Shown here piece after piece: positions 34,179 to 42,709 of a stretch of 64,000 nucleotides of DNA. The notes below the pieces were generated by a model. The model saw only the letters and a program-made list of their open reading frames with translations. It was not told the DNA's origin and searched no databases. The stretch spans positions 4,175,633-4,239,632 of the forward strand of contig NZ_CP061800.1 in assembly GCF_017377395.1 (NCBI RefSeq), read 5' to 3'. Positions within the stretch are counted from its first letter, which is position 1. Each line of letters begins with the position of its first letter. This stretch comes from Desulfonema magnum. GTDB taxonomy: Bacteria; Desulfobacterota; Desulfobacteria; Desulfobacterales; 4be13. Position numbers and translations under genes: made by a program.

Positions 34179-34905
34179 TTTCATATAAACGGCCATGAGC
34201 TGCCGGTCACAACGAATGATGAAAAATCAGTAGATCGAAAAGAATTTGTAACATACTGTTTTAAAACAACTGCGAGGAGTGCAAAAATGAAGCGAAGGCG
34301 AAATTTTTGCAAAAATTCCGCGTTCGCTTCATTTTTGCACTCCTTTTGTCCCGGAAACTTTTCGATCCATTGAAAATTTGTAATTTTTCCTAACACCTGA
34401 CACCTGACACCTAACACCTTTTTCATATAAACGGCCATGAGCTGCCGGTCACAACGAATGATGAAAAATCAGTAGATCGAAAAGAATTTGTAACATACTG
34501 TTTTAAAACAACTGCGAGGAGTGCAAAAATGAAGCGAAGGCGAAATTTTTGCAAAAATTCCGCGTTCGCTTCATTTTTGCACTCCTTTTGTCCCGGAAAC
34601 TTTTCGATCCATTGAAAATTTGTAATTTTTCCTAACACCTGACACCTGACACCTAACACCTTTTTCATATAAACGGCCATGAGCTGCCGGTCACAACGAA
34701 TGATGAAAAATCAGTAGATCGAAAAGAATTTGTAACATACTGTTTTAAAACAACTGCGAGGAGTGCAAAAATGAAGCGAAGGCGAAATTTTTGCAAAAAT
34801 TCCGCGTTCGCTTCATTTTTGCACTCCTTTTGTCCCGGAAACTTTTCGATCCATTGAAAATTTGTAATTTTTCCTAACACCTGACACTTAACACCTAACA
34901 CCTAA
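34179..34905. repeat. 242-bp satellite, three tandem units
   Basis: Units start at 34179, 34421 and 34663, same sequence as the six units upstream of IS copy 3. The last ends in a run of TRACACY heptamers about 25 bp before the next gene. Confidence 0.95.
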
Positions 34906-34929
34906 CACTTTTTTCTACAGAGAAATATC

Positions 34930-36303
34930 ATGCTTACAGAGAGAGAAATACTTTCCACGCTTGAGATGCTTCAAAATGAACATCTTGATGTGCGTACTAT
35001 CACTTTAGGCGTAAATCTTTTTGATTGTGCAAGTCATAATCTTGATACGCTGAAAAAGAACATCCATACCCGAATCACACAGCTCGCCAGAAATCTTGTA
35101 AAAATCTGTGACCAGGTTGGCGACAAATACGGCATTCCGGTGGTGAACAAACGGGTGGCCGTGAGTCCCATTGCAGTGGTGGGCGCGCCGTTTTCTCCGT
35201 CCCAGTTGGTTGAGATCGCCAAAACCCTCAATGATATTGCCGAAGAGGTGAATATTGATTTTATCGGCGGATTCACAGCCCTGGTGGAGAAAGGCATTGC
35301 CAAAGGAGACCGCTCGCTTATCGAGGCAATTCCCCGTGCCCTTGCGGAAACTGAACGGGTCTGCGCTTCTGTGAATGTGGCTTCCACCCGGGCCGGAATA
35401 AATATGGATGCGGTCTGTCTTATGGGGCAGATCATCAAACAGGCAGCAAGCCTTTCTGCTGACAAAGACGGGCTGGCCTGCGCCAAGCTCTGTGTCTTCG
35501 CCAATATTCCCCAGGATATTCCCTTTATGGCAGGGGCTTATCTAGGGGTGGGAGAGGCAGATGCGGTTGTCAATGTGGGGGTCAGCGGTCCCGGAGTGGT
35601 AAAAAAAGCCATTGATCGTGCGCTTGAGGCAAATCCCAATCTTGATCTGGGTCAGATTTCGGAACTTATCAAGCGGACCGCTTACAAGGTCACCCGTGTC
35701 GGAGAACTGATCGGCAGAGAAGTGGCTGAAAATTTGGGAATTCATTTCGGAGTTGCGGATCTTTCCCTTGCACCCACGCCAAATGTGGGAGATAGTGTGG
35801 GGGAAATATTCCAGAGTCTCGGGTTGCTGAGTATCGGCGTACCCGGAACCACGGCTGCACTGGCCCTTCTGAACGATGCAGTGAAAAAGGGCGGCGCGTT
35901 TGCAAGCTCCCACGTGGGCGGTCTGAGCGGGGCTTTTATCCCTGTGAGTGAGGATTTGAATATTTCCGAATCCGCAGCAGCCGGGCATCTTTCCCTTGAA
36001 AAACTGGAAGCCATTACCAGCGTATGCTCTGTGGGCCTGGATATGGTTGCCATTCCCGGAGATACGTCAGAGGAGACCCTTGCCGCGATTATTGCGGATG
36101 AAATGGCTATCGGTGTCATCAACAAAAAAACCACGGCCACACGGCTGATCCCTGTGCCGGGGAAAAAAGCAGGAGATAACGCTTATTTCGGCGGGCTTCT
36201 GGGGCAGTCCGTGATTATGCCGGTAAATAATGCCTGTGGCGAAAATCGTTTTATCCGCCTGGGGGGCAGGATTCCCGCGCCGATTCAGAGTCTGACAAAC
36301 TGA
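34930..36303 (+). CDS. UPF0210/DUF711 (PFL-family) protein
   Basis: A 457-residue protein close to the usual 450 of this family. Recognisable text includes EHLDVRTITLGVNLFDC (about 17-33), VNKRVAVSPIAVVGAPFSPSQ (about 71-91, quoted in part), GGFTALVEKG (about 117-126), TRAGINMDAVCLMGQ and GLDMVAIPGDT near 376. The biochemical role of the family is unsettled, although structural similarity to glycyl-radical (PFL) folds gave it one of its names. It has no signal peptide. In many genomes an ACT-domain gene (UPF0237) precedes it; here the satellite does, so that partner is missing or elsewhere. ATG at 34930 lies just after AGAGAAATATC, a weak RBS. Confidence 0.88.
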   Translation: MLTEREILSTLEMLQNEHLDVRTITLGVNLFDCASHNLDTLKKNIHTRITQLARNLVKICDQVGDKYGIPVVNKRVAVSPIAVVGAPFSPSQLVEIAKTLNDIAEEVNIDFIGGFTALVEKGIAKGDRSLIEAIPRALAETERVCASVNVASTRAGINMDAVCLMGQIIKQAASLSADKDGLACAKLCVFANIPQDIPFMAGAYLGVGEADAVVNVGVSGPGVVKKAIDRALEANPNLDLGQISELIKRTAYKVTRVGELIGREVAENLGIHFGVADLSLAPTPNVGDSVGEIFQSLGLLSIGVPGTTAALALLNDAVKKGGAFASSHVGGLSGAFIPVSEDLNISESAAAGHLSLEKLEAITSVCSVGLDMVAIPGDTSEETLAAIIADEMAIGVINKKTTATRLIPVPGKKAGDNAYFGGLLGQSVIMPVNNACGENRFIRLGGRIPAPIQSLTN

Positions 36304-37055
36304 TTAAAGGTATATTTGACATGAGACCTCCGAGCAGTTGAACTCGGGGTTTCGTACCAAATTTCATAATCTTCTGTATGATCAAAAAACAGTTTGACAT
36401 TAAATTTATAATTCAGTACGTTAGATAATTTTTTATTATATGCCAGCTCTGAACCACAGACTAACATGGATTAACACGGATTTCACGGATTGAAAAAAAT
36501 TAGATAATTTTTTATTATATGCCAGCTCTGAACCACAGACTAACATGGATTAACACGGATTTCACGGATTGAAAAAAATCTGTGTAATCCCCTTAATCTG
36601 TGTTAATCTGTGGTTCAAACATTTTGCGGGACGGGGTTGCAAACCCGCCCGGGATGTTTTCCGAATCACCGCAAAGGAACCTTTCGGACGGGGTTGCAAA
36701 CCCCGTCCGGCAACCTTAGCCTGATGCGTATGGGTTGCAAACCCCGTCCGGCAAAAATTTGAACCACAGATTAAAATGGATTAACACGGATTTCACGGAT
36801 TGAAAAAAATCTGTGTAATCCCCTTAATCTGTGTTAATCTGTGGTTCAAACATTTTGCGGGACGGGGTTGCAAACCCGCCCGGGATGTTTTCCGAATCAC
36901 CGCAAAGGAACCTTTCGGACGGGGTTGCAAACCCCGTCCGGCAACCTTAGCCTGATGCGTATGGGTTGCAAACCCCGTCCGGCAAAAGATTTCACAGATT
37001 TCACGGATTGAAAAAATCTGTGTAATCCCTTAATCTGTGCTAATCTGTGGTTCAG
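36304..37055. repeat. Mosaic of palindromic repeats, tandemly duplicated
   Basis: No gene. A 79-bp block (TTAGATAATTTTTTATTATA ... ) is repeated at 36421 and 36500. A 231-bp block starting CTGTGTAATCCCCTTAATCT occurs at 36580 and 36811. It contains the inverted text CCACAGATTAACACGGATTT / ...AATCTGTGTTAATCTGTGG and a family B core with a CTTAGCCTGATGCGTATGG end. The last copy provides the bases just before the trmL start. Confidence 0.85.
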
Positions 37056-37583
37056 ATGCTTCATTTACCGAAGATGAAAAATAAGTTTGAAAAGAATACC
37101 AGAGTGACAGAGCGGCATGTCGTTCTTATCGCGCCTGAAGTGCATTGGAATACTGGCAATATCGGGCGCACCTGTCTCGGGGCAGGCGCTTTCCTTCATC
37201 TGATCAGACCCTTGGGGTTTTCCCTTGAAAGCAAACAGGTTAAACGGGCAGGTCTTGATTACTGGCCTAAGGTCAGGCTTTTTGTGTGGGAGAATTTTGA
37301 GGAATTTAAGGAAAACATGAGACCGAAAAAAGAGGAAGTGGCATTATTTGCTAAAAAAGCTGAAAAACCCTTCTGGTCCATGCCATGCCCTGACCGCCTG
37401 TTTCTTATCTTTGGCTCGGAAACCAAAGGACTTCCCGAAACCATCCTGTCCGTATATAATCAGGCTGCTTATCATATTCCTATCTCCGGAAAAATAAGAT
37501 GCCTCAACCTTTCCACAGCCGTGGGAATCGCTTTATATGAAAGCCTTCGCTCCTTACCGCCCGTTCATGCCTGGGCATCATAG
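37056..37583 (+). CDS. trmL: tRNA (cytidine34-2'-O)-methyltransferase, SpoU/TrmL family
   Basis: About 175 residues, the usual short SPOUT size. Motif 1 is VVLIAPEVHWNTGNIGRTC with the conserved N-x-x-R segment, motif 2 is RLFLIFGSETKGLPE, and motif 3 is CLNLSTAVGIALYES, the trefoil-knot SAM site. It would methylate the 2'-OH of the wobble base in leucine tRNAs. The start is uncertain: ATG at 37056 or 37074 (MKNKFEKN); an in-frame GTG at 37047 lies within the repeat and is unlikely. There is no good RBS, perhaps because the repeat replaced the native upstream region. Confidence 0.88.
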   Translation: MLHLPKMKNKFEKNTRVTERHVVLIAPEVHWNTGNIGRTCLGAGAFLHLIRPLGFSLESKQVKRAGLDYWPKVRLFVWENFEEFKENMRPKKEEVALFAKKAEKPFWSMPCPDRLFLIFGSETKGLPETILSVYNQAAYHIPISGKIRCLNLSTAVGIALYESLRSLPPVHAWAS

Positions 37584-37663
37584 GGAACGCGTTTCCCTGC
37601 GACTGACCTTCTGAGAATCAAAACAATTTTTTTGACATAAACCAATTCATATTGTAAAAAAGT

Positions 37664-37691
37664 GAAACTTGAAACTTGAAACTTGAAACTG
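37664..37691. repeat. Heptanucleotide array, TGAAACT units
   Basis: Four perfect TGAAACT units. With the complementary-type array at 37767 it could form a large hairpin in front of alaC. Confidence 0.9.
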
Positions 37692-37766
37692 GGCAACCAC
37701 AGACAGATTCTCGCTGTGAAACAACGATTTCACACAAATTTGTCTTACATTCAAATAAAACTGTTC

Positions 37767-37822
37767 GTTTCAAGTTTCCAGTTTCCAGTTTCCAGTTTCA
37801 AATTTCCAGTTTCAAATTTCAA
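37767..37822. repeat. Heptanucleotide array, GTTTCCA/GTTTCAA units
   Basis: Eight units, GTTTCCA, GTTTCAA, ATTTCCA and ATTTCAA mixed, ending 14 bp before the alaC ATG. It is roughly the reverse complement of the array at 37664. Confidence 0.9.
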
Positions 37823-37836
37823 AACATGAGGTTGTT

Positions 37837-39003
37837 ATGAGACAATTTGCAAGACTTGACCGTTTACCGCCATATGTGTTTGCCACTGTGAATGAAATAA
37901 AGATGGAAGCACGACACGCGGGTGAGGATATTATTGACCTGGGAATGGGCAACCCGGACCTGGGCACGCCTGACCATATTGTTGAGAAACTCGTGGAAGC
38001 CTCACAAAAGCACCATAATCACCGCTATTCGGCTTCCATGGGAATTACCAAGCTGAGGCTGGCGATTTCCAATTGGTACAAACGCCGGTTTGATGTGGAT
38101 GTTGATCCTGATACCGAGGCCATTGTCACCATCGGTGTGAAAGAAGGATTATCCCATCTGATTCTTGTGACGATCCGTCCGGGAGATGTGGTGTTCACTC
38201 CGAATCCCACCTATCCGATTCATCCGTATTCGGCTATCATTGCCGGGGGAGATGTCCGCGGCATTCCTGTGGGGCCGGATTCTGATTTCTTTGAAAATCT
38301 GATGCACGCGACAAAGCAGACATGGCCGAGGCCAAAGGTGCTGATTCTCAGTTATCCGCACAACCCCACAACTGAGGTTGTTGATCTTGAGTTTTTTGAA
38401 AAGATCGTGGCTTATGCAAAGGAACACGATATTATGATCATCCACGACTTTGCTTATGCGGATCTGGTGTTTGATGATTATAAAGCGCCCAGTTTTCTCC
38501 AAGCCAAAGGAGCCAAAGACGTGGGCGTTGAATTTTTCTCTTTGTCCAAAAGCTACAGCATGGCAGGCTGGCGGGTCGGCTTCTGCGTGGGAAATAAGGA
38601 AGTGGTCGCTGCATTGCGCCGGATAAAAAGTTATCTTGATTATGGCATTTTTCAACCCATTCAGATTGCGTCCATCATCGCGCTAAACGGCGATTATGAC
38701 TGCGTGGAAGAAATCCGTGACACTTATAAGAGTCGGCGGGACGCCCTGATAACAGGTCTGAACCGTGTGGGCTGGGACATAAAAAGCCCCAAAGGAACCA
38801 TGTTTGTATGGGCAAAAATTCCAGAACAATATATTAAGATGGGTTCCGTGGAGTTTTCCAAATTTCTGATTAAAGAGGCCAAGGTTGCTGTCTCACCCGG
38901 ATTGGGATTTGGCGAGTACGGGGATGAATATGTGCGGTTTGCGCTGATAGAGAATAACATGCGCATCAATCAGGCCGTAAGAGGCATTAAAAAAGTAATG
39001 TAA
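37837..39003 (+). CDS. alaC: PLP-dependent aminotransferase, AlaC-like
   Basis: A 388-residue class I/II aminotransferase, likely glutamate-pyruvate (alanine) transaminase AlaC. The PLP lysine is K238 in SLSKSYSMAGWRVGF. Other landmarks are DLGMGNPDLGTP (34-45), SYPHNPTTEV (172-181) with the cofactor-binding Asn, and DFAYADLVFDDY (204-215). The N-terminal RLDRLPPYVFATVNEIK matches AlaC-type enzymes. ATG at 37837 follows ATGAGGTTGTT, with GAGG as RBS. It precedes hom by 145 bp with a hairpin between, so they are probably separate or attenuated units. A role in aspartate-family metabolism rather than alanine cannot be excluded. Confidence 0.88.
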   Translation: MRQFARLDRLPPYVFATVNEIKMEARHAGEDIIDLGMGNPDLGTPDHIVEKLVEASQKHHNHRYSASMGITKLRLAISNWYKRRFDVDVDPDTEAIVTIGVKEGLSHLILVTIRPGDVVFTPNPTYPIHPYSAIIAGGDVRGIPVGPDSDFFENLMHATKQTWPRPKVLILSYPHNPTTEVVDLEFFEKIVAYAKEHDIMIIHDFAYADLVFDDYKAPSFLQAKGAKDVGVEFFSLSKSYSMAGWRVGFCVGNKEVVAALRRIKSYLDYGIFQPIQIASIIALNGDYDCVEEIRDTYKSRRDALITGLNRVGWDIKSPKGTMFVWAKIPEQYIKMGSVEFSKFLIKEAKVAVSPGLGFGEYGDEYVRFALIENNMRINQAVRGIKKVM

Positions 39004-39014
39004 TCCCGGCACAA

Positions 39015-39102
39015 GGAGTGCGAAAATTTTATTTTCGCAAACTCTCCTGCTGGCAGATTTTTTCTGGCGGTTTTTGCGAAAATAAAATTTTCGCACTCCT
39101 TT
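39015..39102. terminator. Long hairpin between alaC and hom
   Basis: GGAGTGCGAAAATTTTATTT and its complement form arms around a 30-bp loop, followed by TTTTTTTCTC. It could end alaC transcription and is also a member of the GGAGTGC palindrome family. Confidence 0.5.
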
Positions 39103-39148
39103 TTTTCTCTTCGGAGCAGAGGTCGGGAGTATTCAAAGGCTATTTTTT

Positions 39149-40468
39149 ATGAAAAAGATTAACATTGGTTTGCTTGGCTGCGGCACAGTCGGTACAGGCG
39201 TTGCAAAACTTCTTATCGAAAACAGAGAGCTGATTCGCTCCCGGGTCGGGGCTGCCCTGAATTTGAAATATGTGGCTGATATAGATATTCAAACGGACAG
39301 AGGTATAAGTTTTGATGACGGGGTCTTCATCAGTGATGCTCAGAAAGTGCTTGATGATCCTGACATTGATATCATTATTGAAATGATTGGCGGCGAGGGA
39401 CTTGCAAAAGAGTTTATTCAAAAAGCCATCCATAATGGCAAGCATGTTGTCACTGCAAATAAAGCCCTTATTGCCAGTCATGGCAATACCCTGCTCAGAG
39501 CCGCGGCGGAAAAAGGGATTGATTTTGCGTTTGAGGCAAGTGTGGGCGGATGTATGCCGATTATAAAATCTTTGCGGGAATCCCTGGTGGGAAACCGCAT
39601 CACCTCCATGATCGGCATTCTCAATGGCACATGTAATTATATCTTATCCAAAATTACGGATGAGGGAAAGACTTTTGAAGCCGCCCTTTCCGAGGCCCAG
39701 GCAAGCGGTTTTGCAGAAGCGGATCCCACGCTGGATGTGGAAGGGTTTGACACGGCTCATAAACTGGCTATTCTGAATTCCCTTGCTTATGGCATGGAGA
39801 TCAATTTAAAAGATATTTATATTGAAGGAATATCAGGAATTACGCCGCTGGATATCGAATTCGCAGGAGAGTTCGGCTATCGGATAAAACTCCTCGCCAT
39901 TGGCAAAGATAAAGGCGATGCGGTTGAGGCAAGAATCCATCCCACCATGATTCCGTTTGATAATATTCTTTCCAATGTCAACAGCAACCTGAATGCGGTC
40001 ATGGTTTCTGGCGACGCGGTGGGCGATATGCTGCTTTACGGATATGGCGCGGGGATGATGCCCACTGGCAGTGCGGTGATCAGTGACGCGGCCGATATTG
40101 CCCGGAATATTCTGTCCGGTGCGAAAGCGGGGAGGGTTCCCCTGCTTTCCTATCAGTCTGAAAATATTCGAAAAATTCCTGTGATGCCGGTGGATGAAAT
40201 TTTCACTCATTATTATTTCAGGTTTTCCGCGCTGGATCGTCCCGGGGTTCTCTCCAAGATATCAGGTATTCTGGGCAAGCATGACATCAGCATCAAGTCT
40301 GTGCATCAGAAAGGACGGAAAACAGGCGGATCAGTTCCCATTGTCATGCTCACTCATCTTGCCAAAGAAGCAGATGTGAAAAAGGCGTTGTCCGAGATTA
40401 TGCTCCTTGATGTTGTGGGCGATAAGCCGGTTATCATACGCATTGAAGATCAAAACGGACAGGATTGA
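39149..40468 (+). CDS. hom: Homoserine dehydrogenase with C-terminal ACT domain
   Basis: A 439-residue enzyme reducing aspartate semialdehyde to homoserine, at the threonine/methionine branch. The Rossmann motif is GLLGCGTVGTGVAKLL (6-21). VTANKALIASHG (about 106-117) and the catalytic-domain signature ILNGTCNYILSKITDEG (about 155-171) with SGFAEADPTLDVEGFDTAHK (about 184-203, quoted exactly) are present. Residues about 355-430 form an ACT domain (YYFRFSALDRPGVLSKISGI), expected to bind threonine for feedback control. thrH lies downstream, which fits a threonine route using the ThrH homoserine phosphotransferase activity. Confidence 0.96.
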   Translation: MKKINIGLLGCGTVGTGVAKLLIENRELIRSRVGAALNLKYVADIDIQTDRGISFDDGVFISDAQKVLDDPDIDIIIEMIGGEGLAKEFIQKAIHNGKHVVTANKALIASHGNTLLRAAAEKGIDFAFEASVGGCMPIIKSLRESLVGNRITSMIGILNGTCNYILSKITDEGKTFEAALSEAQASGFAEADPTLDVEGFDTAHKLAILNSLAYGMEINLKDIYIEGISGITPLDIEFAGEFGYRIKLLAIGKDKGDAVEARIHPTMIPFDNILSNVNSNLNAVMVSGDAVGDMLLYGYGAGMMPTGSAVISDAADIARNILSGAKAGRVPLLSYQSENIRKIPVMPVDEIFTHYYFRFSALDRPGVLSKISGILGKHDISIKSVHQKGRKTGGSVPIVMLTHLAKEADVKKALSEIMLLDVVGDKPVIIRIEDQNGQD

Positions 40469-40469
40469 A

Positions 40470-40505
40470 TTGGGTGATTTGGGATTGGTGATTGGTGATT
40501 TGGGA
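40470..40505. repeat. Short heptanucleotide array, GATTGGT/GATTTGG units
   Basis: About five imperfect units of GATTTGG and GATTGGT right after the hom stop. Similar GGGATTT units lie inside the lipoprotein gene at 59763. Confidence 0.7.
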
Positions 40506-40522
40506 TCGGATCGTGAACGAAT

Positions 40523-40670
40523 ACTCGATGATCAGGTGTCTTTCTGTCATTCCTGCGAAAGCAGGAATCCCGTGCCGCCGGATTCGTAAAATATGCGAAA
40601 AATGGATTCCTGCTTTCGCAGGAATGACAAGCTTTTTCTTCGAACCGGGTCAAAAAGCTGATCGTTGAGT
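40523..40670. repeat. Family C palindromic repeat, long form
   Basis: Outer arm ACTCGATGATCAGG with an imperfect partner, inner double hairpin TCATTCCTGCGAAAGCAGGA ... TCCTGCTTTCGCAGGAATGA. It lies between hom and thrH and could act as a transcription stop. Confidence 0.85.
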
Positions 40671-40719
40671 CATAATAATATCCTCCTCATCGGCGGATAA
40701 TAAGAATGGTGAATCATAA

Positions 40720-41340
40720 ATGACAGATAACAAAATGTATATTGTTTGTTCGGATTTGGAAGGGGTTTATACGCCTGAAATATGGATCAACGTGGCGGAG
40801 AAAACAGGCATTGAGGAACTCAGGCTGACCACACGGGATATCTCCGACTATGATAAATTAATGAAGCGACGGCTTTCCATTCTTCATGAGAACGGACTGA
40901 AAATAAAAGATATCACAGATGTGATCGCAACCATGGATCCCCTTGAAGGTGCGAAGGAGTTCCTTGACTGGCTGAGATCACGCACTCCGCTGATCGTTGT
41001 TTCCGATACTTTTGTTCAGTTTGCCGGCCCGCTCATGGAAAAACTTGGCCGCCCCACACTGTTTTGCAATTCCTTATCCATAGAACCGGACGGCACTGTT
41101 TCAGGGTATAACCTGCGCCAGAAAGACGGCAAACGAAAAACAGCGATTGCTTTAAGAGGTCTTAACTATAAAATTATCGGTGTCGGCGACTCTTACAATG
41201 ATATTAATATGTTGAAAGAAGCTGACAAAGGCATTCTTTTCAGACCTCCGGAAAATGTAACAGAGGAATTCCCGGAGCTTCCTGTGACCTACAAATATGA
41301 TGAACTGAAAACAATTATTCAAAAGGAACTGGGCGATTAA
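40720..41340 (+). CDS. thrH: Phosphoserine phosphatase / homoserine phosphotransferase ThrH
   Basis: A 206-residue HAD enzyme nearly the same length as Pseudomonas ThrH (205). The HAD motif I is CSDLEGVYTPEIW (about 10-22) with the nucleophilic Asp, motif II is IVVSDTFVQF (about 87-96), and motifs III/IV are RKTAIALRGL and GVGDSYNDINML (about 152-163). NLRQKDGKRK and GILFRPPENV are ThrH-type text. ThrH removes phosphate from phosphoserine and can pass it to homoserine, giving homoserine phosphate for threonine synthase. Its position after hom supports that role. GTGAATCAT lies just upstream; RBS weak. Confidence 0.93.
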   Translation: MTDNKMYIVCSDLEGVYTPEIWINVAEKTGIEELRLTTRDISDYDKLMKRRLSILHENGLKIKDITDVIATMDPLEGAKEFLDWLRSRTPLIVVSDTFVQFAGPLMEKLGRPTLFCNSLSIEPDGTVSGYNLRQKDGKRKTAIALRGLNYKIIGVGDSYNDINMLKEADKGILFRPPENVTEEFPELPVTYKYDELKTIIQKELGD

Positions 41341-41496
41341 ATATCTGAGTGCCTGAGGACCTTTAACTCAATCATCAAATTTTTTGTTCTTGTATAGGGA
41401 ATTATAAAATCTGATCATCGAGTTTAAGCTGTTTAAAGAATTCAGACACCTCTCAGACACTCAGACATTAAAAAAACTCAGCTATTCAGACAAACA

Positions 41497-41898
41497 ATGC
41501 TTACTCACAGAACAACATACCGAGTCATATACGGCGACACGGATAACATGGGAATCGCCTATAATGCCAACTATTTAAGATGGTTTGAGATCGGCCGGGC
41601 AGAAATGTTCCGGTCATTGGGGCTTCCTTACAAGACAATCGAATCAAAGGGAATTTTTCTGCCAATTTCGGAAATGCAGTGCAAATTTATATCGCCGGCC
41701 CGCTACGACGACCTTATTATTATCGAAGCGTCAGTTGATGCAAAGGTGCGGGCAGGAGTAAAATTTGATTATCAGATATTCAGCGAGGACGGGGAGACCC
41801 TTCTTGCCACAGGATACACAAAGCACGCCTGCGTTGACACTCACGGCAGGGTGGTGCGTCCGCCTGCATTTTTAAAAGATATTCTCCGTGAGGGATGA
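41497..41898 (+). CDS. YbgC/FadM-type acyl-CoA thioesterase (hotdog fold)
   Basis: A 133-residue 4HBT-family thioesterase. The family motif is YGDTDNMGIAYNANYLRWFE (about 12-31) with catalytic Asp16 in the GDTDxMG context, followed by GRAEMFRSLGLPY and KFISPARYDDLI. It hydrolyses acyl-CoA thioesters in the cytoplasm; in many proteobacteria relatives sit with tol-pal genes, but not here. It follows thrH by 156 bp of non-coding sequence with a half-site of family C (CTGATCATCGAGTTT), so it is probably transcribed separately. Confidence 0.9.
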   Translation: MLTHRTTYRVIYGDTDNMGIAYNANYLRWFEIGRAEMFRSLGLPYKTIESKGIFLPISEMQCKFISPARYDDLIIIEASVDAKVRAGVKFDYQIFSEDGETLLATGYTKHACVDTHGRVVRPPAFLKDILREG

Positions 41899-42669
41899 AT
41901 ACATTTTTATCTCGTTCCCACGCTTTGCGTGGGAACGAGATAACGAGATATCGAAATATCGAAATATCGAACGAGATAAGGCATATCTCCCGCCACACAG
42001 CTTCCTCAGTTCCTTATCATCCCACCACAGAAGAATGCCGTGCATTCCTGAGACCGCGCACAAGAACCAGAAGCCCTGTTCGAAAAACAATCTCTTTCTC
42101 CGAGTTTGAAGAATAATTTCAACCTGATTTTAGATTTTATTAACAGAGTTGTTCCTAAATACTCGATGTTCAAGTTTTTTTCTGTCATTCCTGCGAAAGC
42201 AGGAATCCGCTGCTTCCGGAAGCGTGGCCTCTGTCCAAAATGGATTCCTGCTTTCGCAGGAATGACAGGCTTTTTAGTCGAATCGGGTCAAAAAACTTGA
42301 ACATCGAGTAAATAAATAATGCCACAAAGACACGAAGATGCGAGGGCGAGGGCTTCACGAAGGGTCTTTGTGTGCCTTTGCGCCTTCGTGTCTTTGTGGC
42401 ATTATGAGCCGCACGTCGCGTCATATGACAGCGGGCTGAAAGGCTTACTTATTTGGGAACAACTCTAATGATTTAAATTCAGCGAATTAAAATTTTTAAA
42501 TACAAAAATATACCAAAGGCCATTACCTTATCACAAAAAAATTCAGAGCAGACAATCTTTTTTGTAACCTTTTTCCAAGAACCATACGACATATATAGGC
42601 AGAAGCAGAAAAAAACTTCTGCTGATCTTTGTTTGGAAAAAGAAAATCTGGTTCATAAAGGAGTTTAAG
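41899..42669. repeat. Repeat-rich gap before the efflux operon
   Basis: No gene found. It contains hairpin CTCGTTCCCACGCTT / GCGTGGGAACGAG (about 41910-41940), a short ATATCGAA tandem (41948-41970), a family C long form (42161-42309) whose outer arms ACTCGATGTTCAAG and CTTGAACATCGAGT are perfectly complementary, and a palindrome ATGCCACAAAGACACGAAG / CTTCGTGTCTTTGTGGCAT (42320-42405). A small stem GCAGAAG...CTTCTGC near 42600 lies in the presumed 5' leader of the efflux operon. Confidence 0.8.
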
Positions 42670-42705
42670 ATGAAAGCAAAAAGGACTATCAGTATGAGGG
42701 CCTGA
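42670..42705 (+). CDS. 11-codon mini-ORF ahead of the efflux operon
   Basis: ATG at 42670 follows a strong AAAGGAG by 6 bp, better than the RBS of the next gene. It encodes MKAKRTISMRA and stops four bases before the ATG of the outer-membrane factor. It may be a leader peptide that couples or limits translation of the pump genes. Too short to judge by sequence alone. Confidence 0.35.
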   Translation: MKAKRTISMRA

Positions 42706-42709
42706 CAAC

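Noticed and set aside
30846..34901. Repeated 85-166 codon minus-strand frames starting MAVYMKKVLGVRCQ
   Set aside because: They are produced by the 242-bp satellite, run over its hairpin and heptanucleotide parts, and have no RBS.
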